DNA of 21,270 nt, taken from contig DAOVLE010000069.1 in assembly GCA_030631415.1 (NCBI GenBank), positions 1 to 21,270 of the forward strand. Reading direction: 5' to 3'. Source of the stretch: JAAEQG01 sp023133475. GTDB lineage: Bacteria > Planctomycetota > Phycisphaerae > UBA1845. The notes below the pieces were generated by a model. That model saw nothing but the letters and a program-made list of their open reading frames with translations, did no database searches and was not told the origin of the DNA. Numbering within the stretch: position 1 is the stretch's first letter; the number at the start of each line of letters is the position of its first letter. Below are positions 8,201 to 14,069 of this stretch, piece after piece. Made by a program: the position numbers and the translations under genes.

Positions 8201-11200
8201 CGTCGATGTAATGGAATACGTAGGCTGCACCGGCGTCGGCTCCGAGATGATCGTGCTGGTGCGCACCGACGACGGCCACGCTTCCGTCGATCGCGACGCC
8301 GTTGTTGCCGAAGCGATCCTCGGCTGCCCCGTCGGTCGCCAGCAGCTTGGCCAGCTCGGTGAGGGCGATGTCGCACTCGTCGAGGATGCCGTTGGTGTTG
8401 CAGTCGTTGCCGGCGAGTTCGCACTCGTCCGGGATGCCGTTGGTGTTGCAGTCCTGGCTGGTGCCGGAAGCGATGTCGCACTCGTCGGGGATGCCGTTGA
8501 TGTTGCAATCCTCGCTGGTGCCGGAAGCGATGTCGCATTCGTCGGGGATGTTGTTGGTGTTGCAGTCTGCCCCCTCGAAGTCTGTGAACGCCCGCACCAG
8601 AAAGTCGCCGGCATACTCCGGGCTGAATATGGCGGACACGGACTGGGCGCCGGACAGATCATTGGGGTTAAACGGCTCGGCGCTGTAGGCGAGCCAGCTC
8701 CGGTCTGGAGTCGCTTCCGCGTCCTGCGTGGCCGGGTAATCCTGCTCGGAAACATGGTAGACAACGGCGCCAACGAAGAAGCTCGTCCCCTCCATTCCGA
8801 CGACAGTGTCCGGGATGTCTACCACTGCGGGATAGTCCCAATCGACCAGCGTATTCGCCGACGCCAGGACCTGGGCATCCATCGGTTGACCGTCGCCGTT
8901 GGGGTCGCTCCATAGGTAGACGCTGACTTCGGTGCCCAGGTCCAGGATGCCCCAGAATAGCTCGACCGCACCGATCGTCTCATGGCCTGACTCGATCGTG
9001 AACTGGTTGAGCCAGGCCATATAGCCGTCTTCGCCCAAGCAGATCGCGTACTCGATGGAGCCATCATCCAACTGATACCGATACCGCGTGTCGCCGAGCT
9101 GGCACTCGTCGGGCACGCCGTCCGGCAGGCAATCCTCGCTGGTGCCGGAAGCGATGTCGCATTCGTCGGGGATGTTGTTGTTGTTGCAGTCGTTGCCGTC
9201 AAGCTCGCACTCGTCAGGCACGCCGTTGGTGTTGCAGTCTTGGCTGGTTCCCGCCGACAAATCGCACTCATCCGGGATGCTGTTGGTGTTGCAATCCTCG
9301 CTGGTGTCTCCGGTGATGTCACATTCGTCCGGAATGCCGTTGGTGTTGCAGTCGGCACTCAACCAGAATCGAATAGTCAGGATGTCTGCATCCGCGCCGG
9401 GCGTCCCCACGAGAGCCTCTGGGGAGTGCCACACCGCGACCCAGTGGCCGTTCCCGTCGGTCGTGACTTGCTGGCCACCATCAAATTTGCGATCCGTCGT
9501 GGCGTTGCCGTTGAGGGGTTCCGGTGTGGTCCAGTTTGCCCCGTCGTCCGTACTTACGGCAAACAGGAGGTCTTGATCCGTGCCGATCGTCCCCCCGAGG
9601 TCATCGTCGGACGTCCACACCGCGACCCAGCGGCCGTTCCCGTCGGTCGTGACTTGCGGGCACTGATCGGCTCCGCTGTCCATAGCGGCGCTGACGTGAA
9701 GGGGTTCCGGCGCGGTCCAGTCTGCCCCGTCGTTCGTGCTTATGGCGAAGAGGATGTCCCCATCCGGGTCGATCGTCCCCTCGAGGTCATCGTCGGAGTG
9801 CCACACTGCGACCCAGCAGCCGGTCCCGTCGGTTGTAAGTTGTGGGCTCCAATCGGTTCCGCTGTCCGTAGCGGCGTTGCCGTTGAGGGGTTCCGGCCAA
9901 GTCCAGTTTTCCCCGTTGTCCGTGCTTAGGGCAAACAGGATGTCTGTGTCTGTGTTCGGGCCGATCGTCCCGTCGAGGTCATCGTTGGACGTCCACACCG
10001 CGACCCAGTGGCCGTTTCCGTCGGTGGCGACTTGCGGTTCCCAATCGTCTTCGCTGTCCGCGGCGGCGTTGATGTCGAGCAGCTTCGGGAAGCCGGGATA
10101 CGGAACGGCGACGTCGCACTCGTCGGGCACGCCATTGATGTTGCAGTCCTCGCTGGTGCCTGCGGCGATGTCGCAATCGTCCGGCACGGCGTTAGTGTTG
10201 CAGTCCTGCGCCGTGCCGACAGCGAACTCGCAGACGTCGGGGATGCTGTCCGAGTCGCAGTCCGGCTGGCATTCGTCGGGGATGCCGTCGGGCAGACAGT
10301 CCGTGCTCTGGCCGGTCTCGATGTCGCAGATGTCCACGACGCCGTTCGTGTTGCAGTCGGCCAGACCGGTGTAGACCATGGCGCTGCCGGCCAGGCCCGC
10401 AGCCGCGTCATCGTCGACGACGCCGACGAGAATGGTGTCACCATCGATCGCGGCTGCATAGCCGAACCAGTCGTCGGTGGCACCGTCGTCGGGGACCAGC
10501 TTCGCCCGCTCGACCCACGTGCCATTCTCGCGGCGATAGTATCTTGCGGAGCCGACGCCGTCGTGCAAGACCCGGTTGGTTGTCATAACAGCCGTCTCGC
10601 CCGACAGGTCGAGGCCAGTGCCGAAGTAGTCTTGAGCCGCAACGTCGAGCGGCGCCAGCCGAGTCTCGGCATACATGTTCTCCCAGCCTCCGGCCGGCTT
10701 GTCGAACACATACACTGCGCCGCCGTAGAACTGGTCAAGGCTCGACTGGATGGCCGATGCCATAATCGTGTCGCCGGAGACGGCCACGCTCCAGCCGAAG
10801 TACTCGTAGTCTCGAGGAGGATCCGTGGCGATCAGCCTGGCGCGTTCCTGCCAGCCGTCGATCGCGTCATACTCGAAGACGGCGACCACACCATAGTCGA
10901 TGATCGCGTGGACCGGCCCGACGTTACCGACGAATGGGCCACCCAGGGCAATCGTGTCGCCGTCGATGGCGACCGAGTAGCCGTAGGCGTCACCATCACC
11001 ACTCGGGTCGCAGACGAGCTTTGCTTCCGGATCGCCCCACGCACCGCCCGTACGCCGGAATACGTAGCCGGCGCCTGTCGCGCCTTCGCCGTCGCCCAAG
11101 GCACCAACGACGATGACATCACCAGAGATGGCCACCGCGTGGCCGAACCAGTCTTCAGCCGCTCCCTGGCCCGCGACGGGCGTGAGCATCGCCGTCTGCT

Positions 11201-13091
11201 CCCAGGCATTCGAACTCGTCTCCCATTCAAAAACGTAGGCCGCACCGGAATCGGCGCCGACCACGTCGCGATTCGGCGCACCGACGACGATCGTGTTGCC
11301 ATCGACCGCCACGGCCTTGCCGAAGAGGTCGGAGGCGGCGGGGACGTCGGCGACCAGCTTGGCCTCCTGGAACCAGCCGGGGCCGACTCTGCGGAAGACG
11401 TACGCCGCCCCGGCATTGTCGGCGCCCGCGAACGGCGCACCGGCCACCGCGAGACCGCCGGATAAGTCCACGTCGTAGCCGAGGTGGTCCGATAGTTGGG
11501 CATCCTCGGCGAGAAGCAGCGCGAACTGAGAAGCATCACACTGACTCTCGCAGTCGTCGAAGATGTTGTTGTCGTTGAGGTCGCCGGCGTTGCCGGTTCC
11601 GAATGCAAAGCCCGGGCCGGCCGCCAGCCGGGCAATCTCGTCGGCCGTCAGAGCGCGGTCGTACACCTGAACGTCGTCGATGGCGCCATCCCAGTGGCGG
11701 CTGGCGTAGCCGTTGCCGACCCGGCCAAAGGTGCGGTACGTCGGCGAGCGATTCTCAAAGCTGTAGTCTGTCGCCGCCACGCGGTCGACCTCGACACCAT
11801 CGACGTACATGATGAGATAGCTGTCCGTGTCCCAGGTGACCGCAAGATGTGCCCAGATGCCCGGCTGGGCAACGGGTCCGCGCAACTTAGCCTGGCTGGT
11901 GCTGTCCGGGCCGTCCTGATAAATGAAGAAGAAGATGCCCGACGACCCAATGGAGGTATGGATCTCGCGTATCGCAATCGGGTCGCCAAAGCCGTTCTGA
12001 CGGCTACCGGTGCCATCGCTCTCATAATAGGCGACCATGGCCCGGATCTGGTCCGGTCGTAGCCAGTGGGAGATGGTCCCGTTCGTGCTCAGGTTGAAGC
12101 CGTGCGTGACGTGATCGTTGGCGCCGTCGAACTCGAGGGCGTTGTCGGCCATGCCATCGATCCACACATCAGCAAGGTTGAAGTTGACCAGCGTGCCGTC
12201 GAGCCCGGCGACGTCCTCGGTAGCCGTCCCGCCGGCCGACTCATCCAGGCGCCAGCGGGCGGCCAGGACGCGTCCCATCTCGCACTCATCCGGCACGCCG
12301 TTGGTGTTGCAATCCGAACTCGTTCCGCCGGCGATGTCCTGGCGATCCCAGATGCCGTTGCTGTTGCAGTCGGTCACGAAGTATGCGACCGGGCCCCAGC
12401 ATATCTCGGTGGGAGGATTCTCCGGACACTCCACGTAATCAGGGTCGCCGGATTCGCCGTCCCAGATCCGGACCACCGGCCGATCCGTGGAGCCATTACG
12501 GGTGATAAGGCCCAGGTCTCCGAGGCCCAGCTTCAGTTTGCCGCCCTCCGATCCTGCCGGGCAGCGGACCTTGATGGCCCCGAGCAGGAACGTCCCATCC
12601 GCACAGTACAGGTCGTAGTTCGACGTTCCCGCGTGCACTATTCCGTTCACGGTTACGGCCATCATGACGGCGTCAGGGTCGAACGTGATCTCGGATGCCC
12701 CACCCCAGCGTTGCCAGGTCTCCCCGGGCGGCGATGTTCTGGTGTGACGATAAGCCGCGCTGTCGATGATCTCCAACGAGCCGTCCACCGAAGCGTGCAG
12801 GTGATTACCGTAGATTTGCGCGCCGATGGGCTCGTTGGTGAACTTGCCCCACACGTAGAACGTCTCGACGACTTCCGCCTCCGGATCCTGCTCGACCACC
12901 GGGCTTCTGAGTCCCCAGACCTCGTCGCAGCCGTTCCAGTGCGGCCAGAAGTCCATCTCACTCTTTTCGAGCTTGTAGGGGGCATCCATGGCGTCGAAAT
13001 CGGAGGCGGCTGTGACCCACACATCGATGATGTCGGCGCTTGCCGAGGCGCCGAAAGCAAGAGCAATGACCAGACACACAGCGCGTTTCAT
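5268..13091 (-). CDS. Giant secreted mosaic protein (LamG, FG-GAP, BNR, DCN repeats, dockerin-like)
   Basis: This 2607-residue extracellular protein has a signal peptide (MKRAVCLVIALAFGASASA). Approximate layout: unknown N-terminal domain 20-245; LamG-like jelly roll 272-490; seven FG-GAP repeats 519-904; DCN-type repeats 905-1000; four BNR-like repeats 1000-1244; DCN repeats 1244-1334; an unassigned domain 1336-1508; DCN repeats 1508-1578; six FG-GAP repeats 1578-1904; DCN repeats 1904-1999; a dockerin-like EF-hand pair 1999-2060; two Cys-rich modules 2061-2134; a beta-rich domain 2134-2324; three more Cys-rich modules to 2448; and a final beta-rich domain. The DCNxNGIPDECD units number about 20 and resemble calcium-binding thrombospondin type 3 repeats. 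No C-terminal anchor or sorting signal is evident. The ATG has AGGAGG 8 nt upstream. The likely role is adhesion, glycan binding or surface scaffolding; no catalytic site is recognised. Confidence 0.9.
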   Translation of the reverse strand: MKRAVCLVIALAFGASASADIIDVWVTAASDFDAMDAPYKLEKSEMDFWPHWNGCDEVWGLRSPVVEQDPEAEVVETFYVWGKFTNEPIGAQIYGNHLHASVDGSLEIIDSAAYRHTRTSPPGETWQRWGGASEITFDPDAVMMAVTVNGIVHAGTSNYDLYCADGTFLLGAIKVRCPAGSEGGKLKLGLGDLGLITRNGSTDRPVVRIWDGESGDPDYVECPENPPTEICWGPVAYFVTDCNSNGIWDRQDIAGGTSSDCNTNGVPDECEMGRVLAARWRLDESAGGTATEDVAGLDGTLVNFNLADVWIDGMADNALEFDGANDHVTHGFNLSTNGTISHWLRPDQIRAMVAYYESDGTGSRQNGFGDPIAIREIHTSIGSSGIFFFIYQDGPDSTSQAKLRGPVAQPGIWAHLAVTWDTDSYLIMYVDGVEVDRVAATDYSFENRSPTYRTFGRVGNGYASRHWDGAIDDVQVYDRALTADEIARLAAGPGFAFGTGNAGDLNDNNIFDDCESQCDASQFALLLAEDAQLSDHLGYDVDLSGGLAVAGAPFAGADNAGAAYVFRRVGPGWFQEAKLVADVPAASDLFGKAVAVDGNTIVVGAPNRDVVGADSGAAYVFEWETSSNAWEQTAMLTPVAGQGAAEDWFGHAVAISGDVIVVGALGDGEGATGAGYVFRRTGGAWGDPEAKLVCDPSGDGDAYGYSVAIDGDTIALGGPFVGNVGPVHAIIDYGVVAVFEYDAIDGWQERARLIATDPPRDYEYFGWSVAVSGDTIMASAIQSSLDQFYGGAVYVFDKPAGGWENMYAETRLAPLDVAAQDYFGTGLDLSGETAVMTTNRVLHDGVGSARYYRRENGTWVERAKLVPDDGATDDWFGYAAAIDGDTILVGVVDDDAAAGLAGSAMVYTGLADCNTNGVVDICDIETGQSTDCLPDGIPDECQPDCDSDSIPDVCEFAVGTAQDCNTNAVPDDCDIAAGTSEDCNINGVPDECDVAVPYPGFPKLLDINAAADSEDDWEPQVATDGNGHWVAVWTSNDDLDGTIGPNTDTDILFALSTDNGENWTWPEPLNGNAATDSGTDWSPQLTTDGTGCWVAVWHSDDDLEGTIDPDGDILFAISTNDGADWTAPEPLHVSAAMDSGADQCPQVTTDGNGRWVAVWTSDDDLGGTIGTDQDLLFAVSTDDGANWTTPEPLNGNATTDRKFDGGQQVTTDGNGHWVAVWHSPEALVGTPGADADILTIRFWLSADCNTNGIPDECDITGDTSEDCNTNSIPDECDLSAGTSQDCNTNGVPDECELDGNDCNNNNIPDECDIASGTSEDCLPDGVPDECQLGDTRYRYQLDDGSIEYAICLGEDGYMAWLNQFTIESGHETIGAVELFWGILDLGTEVSVYLWSDPNGDGQPMDAQVLASANTLVDWDYPAVVDIPDTVVGMEGTSFFVGAVVYHVSEQDYPATQDAEATPDRSWLAYSAEPFNPNDLSGAQSVSAIFSPEYAGDFLVRAFTDFEGADCNTNNIPDECDIASGTSEDCNINGIPDECDIASGTSQDCNTNGIPDECELAGNDCNTNGILDECDIALTELAKLLATDGAAEDRFGNNGVAIDGSVAVVGAHQHDHLGADAGAAYVFHYIDGNWQAEARLLASDGAPGDYFGYSVGVSGDVIVVGAYFADHFGSNSGAAYVYRHVGDAWEQEDKLVASDGESGDWLGYSVAVDGDVILVGASNSDDFGQWSGSAYIFRYSGGTWAEEAKLLASDGAGNDFFGRRVALSGDVAVIGSHYNDELADNAGSAYVFHHDGGTWSEEQKLLPADGESEEWFGYSVAVSGDVAVIGAYHDDDLGQFAGSVYVFEYTGSSWTEVTKILADDGEAEDYFGRCVALSGDLAIIGAWGDDELGEYSGSAYIYDVPTADCNEDGIPDSCESSADDCNANGVPDECDIADCVNDPACGDCDGNGVPDGCEYDTTDCNGNYLADECEIAEGLAADINLNGIPDECEDCAAPPGSGDDDGDGFIDGTDYAAFASCLDGPLALVDTGCEPFDMDGDCHVDLADFGLFQEAYTGPSEACCGLPAGCVDLLPEDCTGQGAVPQGPGTDCSSLQCPEACCHPDYTCTFVTPDDCTTQSGESQGPGTSCDPNHCGRVTLIISDDEGDPNSVDIPTGYGDTQFDIEIILGIEGHKGVTELAYWISSPDDDTSFRVLGRQLQHSVLSMPTTDDMHFDACVGYPPFCALDPILGDFTVFFRAMDLGSMVFSQPTATTTEVHSIVTIEAAGDILVGDYRIIISQSDDQPYPPYEPLSYWWSDESWQEQDFDLVTGLTNAYTVHVSVPLEACCLPDGSCQDLMLSDCNSMSGTAQGLGTQCATTQCPQPGACCLPDGSCYVTSEVGGADCTGVYQDDDTTCMPNPCPIPEGACCDPVTDECTVETEADCIAGGGEYQGDDTTCTPNPCPDSEIVYENINFGDPQAPYGPGFGLADDIFLFGSARNLVSYQVGVIGFDGPFDVTAELHTACPMSAETLIAGTTMFQANVVGNWMLQIVDFDLPAPVIIPDYVWVVVRVSTVDAGWVVAGMPMIGFTDDFYGAEFDEDSWSCYEYFSGPGAPYAGFWIVIECEQ
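5750..6120 (-). repeat. Three six-cysteine modules in the giant protein
   Basis: Three units of about 40 residues follow the pattern (E/G)ACC...C...(A/S)DC...QGxxTxC...C, for example starting EACCLPDGSCQDL and GACCDPVTDECTV. Each has six cysteines, which fits disulfide-bonded extracellular mini-domains. Two more copies lie at about 6690-6910. Similar modules are common in planctomycete secreted proteins, with no assigned function. Confidence 0.7.
6910..7095 (-). other. Internal dockerin-like EF-hand pair in the giant protein
   Basis: Residues about 1999-2060 hold two calcium-loop motifs, DDDGDGFIDGTDYAAF and DMDGDCHVDLADFGLF, about 30 residues apart, as in type I dockerins. The module sits between the last DCN repeats and the Cys-rich modules instead of at the C-terminus. 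Confidence 0.65.
7380..8360 (-). repeat. Six FG-GAP repeats (second propeller block)
   Basis: Six units of about 56 residues (period near 168 bp) share the pattern LLASDG...D.FGYSVAVSGD.. VIGAY..D..G..SGSAYVF. This matches FG-GAP/integrin-alpha-type blades, which fold as a beta-propeller. Six visible units may give a six-bladed propeller, or a seventh blade may be completed by flanking sequence. Confidence 0.8.
9361..10095 (-). repeat. Four BNR/Asp-box-like repeats
   Basis: Four units of about 62 residues share PQVTTDGNGHWVAVW followed by DILFA(V/I)ST.DG..W. The first three end in Asp-boxes (STDNGENW, STNDGADW, STDDGANW) as in sialidase-type beta-propellers. The fourth has lost the Asp-box (ILTIRFWLSADCN) and runs straight into a DCN repeat. 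No sialidase catalytic residues are recognised. Confidence 0.7.
10380..11535 (-). repeat. Seven FG-GAP repeats (first propeller block)
   Basis: Seven divergent units occur at residues about 519-904, for example AKLVADVPAASDLFGKAVAV followed by DGNTIVVGAPNRD and GAAYVFEW. Seven is the number of blades in a complete integrin-alpha-like propeller. The units are more divergent from each other than those of the second block. Confidence 0.8.
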
Positions 13092-13099
13092 GATCCAAT

Positions 13100-13105
13100 C
13101 CTCCT
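13100..13105 (-). promoter_or_regulatory. Ribosome binding site of the giant gene
   Basis: AGGAGG on the minus strand, 8 nt before the ATG at 13091. Its first AG is also the end of the TAG stop codon of the small ORF at 13104-13361, so the two reading frames could be translationally coupled. Confidence 0.8.
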
Positions 13106-13361
13106 AATCGAGAAACTCTCGTTCTTGCAGATAGGTCAGTGCGCCGCCGCGCGACCGGCGGAGGCAAGATAATTGAGATTGAGAACGATCAACCGCCCTG
13201 AACATAGAGCGGCGAGCGATAAGCTTGATGGGGAGTCGAACGATCAGGTGGCTGCCCGGGCCGTGGAGAGAGTCGGAACTCGGAACCGCTACGCCGAATG
13301 TAACTTGCCGACCGACGACGCCCAAGTCCACGTCAACCGAGACGAGAATGTCGCGCGACAT
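13104..13361 (-). CDS. Possible 85-residue leader ORF ahead of the giant gene
   Basis: The ORF starts MSRDILVSVDVDLGVVGRQ at an ATG with an AGGAG site 7 nt upstream. It ends at a TAG that overlaps the RBS of the giant gene, leaving 12 nt between stop and next start. It lies wholly within the leader predicted from the promoter at 13455-13482. The first half alternates hydrophobic and polar residues like a real protein; the second half (RSMFRAVDRSQSQLSCLRRSRGG) looks less protein-like. I recognise no family. It may be a true small gene, a regulatory leader peptide, or chance. A TTG at 13412 in the same frame would extend it by 17 residues but has no good RBS. Confidence 0.35.
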   Translation of the reverse strand: MSRDILVSVDVDLGVVGRQVTFGVAVPSSDSLHGPGSHLIVRLPIKLIARRSMFRAVDRSQSQLSCLRRSRGGALTYLQEREFLD

Positions 13362-13454
13362 GGATCCTCTCCTGTACCGTTGCAGAAAGGTGATAGCCGT
13401 TCCTCTGCCCAAGCTCGTTGTGTGCGTGACGGGAACCGGCGAACCCGAAAGTCC

Positions 13455-13482
13455 ACTATATCAAAATCAAAAACATAGTCAA
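13455..13482 (-). promoter_or_regulatory. Sigma70-type promoter for the giant gene
   Basis: On the minus strand TTGACT (13477-13482) and TATAGT (13455-13460) are separated by 16 nt in an AT-rich patch that stands out from the GC-rich surroundings. The predicted transcript start is near 13448, about 90 nt before the small ORF and about 357 nt before the giant gene. Confidence 0.6.
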
Positions 13483-13544
13483 GTTTCTCATCCAAAAACA
13501 CGCCCCATGAAGTCAGGCTTTATGCCGCGTTGCCGGTTTGCGTC

Positions 13545-13781
13545 GGAAATCAGGGGACATCATACCTAAGGTGATGCGGATGACCGGGAACAACAACACG
13601 TGGTATCCGAGACATCACGCCGGCGTAGGGCACGCTTGACCGCATATCAAGAAATAGGTATGATGTCCCCTGGTTTCTGATGTCAACATGCTACCACGAC
13701 CCCAATAACGCGTTAATAAGTAAGCCTGCCCCCCTTTTCGGCCATGTCACGAAATAGAGATGATGTCCCCTGATTTCCTGG
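13545..13781. repeat. Three copies of an ATGATGTCCCCTG motif
   Basis: Copy 1 (13545-13567) is inverted relative to copy 2 (13651-13680) and copy 3 (13751-13781). All share the core ATGATGTCCCCTG(A/G)TTTC. Copies 1 and 2 share 18 identical bases including TAGGTATGATG, and enclose about 90 bp with no ORF. Copies 2 and 3 are direct repeats 100 bp apart. The full unit has short terminal inverted ends (GAAAT...ATTTC). The style resembles short REP-type elements associated with IS200-like transposases, but no transposase gene is present here. Confidence 0.6.
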
Positions 13782-13822
13782 CAGTGGGTGTGATTCCGTC
13801 TGAAGCATTACGCGACGAGTTT

Positions 13823-13867
13823 GTAGGTTGGGCCCGCAGACCCGACCTACGGGGGCTGAGGGCCCCC
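13823..13867. repeat. Adjacent intergenic hairpins
   Basis: GTAGGT/ACCTAC (13823-13828 with 13845-13850) encloses a further TGGG/CCCG pairing. It is followed directly by GGGGGC/GCCCCC (13851-13856 with 13862-13867). They are part of the palindrome-rich spacer downstream of the metalloprotease gene. Confidence 0.5.
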
Positions 13868-13940
13868 GGAGGGTAAACATTCAGTAAACCCGTATGCGGA
13901 ATAGCGTGGGTTTCGTGGGAGTAGGCTTGCGCTTCGGGCT

Positions 13941-14022
13941 GGGGTGGCCCAGGGTTTTAGCCCTGGAGAACACGAATCGCGTCAGGATTCGCGTCCCCCA
14001 CCGCTAAAGCGGTGGGCCACCC
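13941..14022. repeat. Cloverleaf-like compound palindrome
   Basis: A perfect 10-bp outer stem, GGGTGGCCCA (13942-13951) with TGGGCCACCC (14013-14022), encloses three further inverted repeats. These are CCAGGG/CCCTGG (13949-13966, sharing bases with the outer stem), CGAATC/GATTCG (13973-13991) and CCCACCGCT/AGCGGTGGG (13997-14016). It may be a compound REP element; no tRNA features are present. Confidence 0.6.
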
Positions 14023-14039
14023 GCCCGTTCAGTCCTCAC

Positions 14040-14054
14040 GCCACCTTCGGTGGC
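14040..14054 (-). terminator. Hairpin after the metalloprotease gene
   Basis: GCCACC/GGTGGC with a 3-nt loop lies 15 nt beyond the stop codon (14070-14072). It may mark the 3' end of the transcript. There is no T-tract, so it is not a standard intrinsic terminator. Confidence 0.35.
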
Positions 14055-14069
14055 CAACCCGATTCTCGC

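Noticed and set aside
8340..9360. Regular short repeats resembling a CRISPR array
   Set aside because: The repeats encode in-frame DCNTNGIPDECD units of a secreted protein. Spacing is variable, and there are no unique spacers between constant repeats and no cas genes.
13165..13190. AT-rich GATAATTGAGATTGAGAAC resembling a Fur-type operator
   Set aside because: Only about half of the positions agree with the Fur consensus, it lacks good dyad symmetry, and it lies inside the possible 85-residue ORF, far downstream of the promoter.
13941..14022. tRNA-like gene suggested by the cloverleaf shape
   Set aside because: There is no anticodon arm of the right size, no T-loop GTTC motif and no acceptor or D-arm signature; stem lengths do not fit a tRNA.
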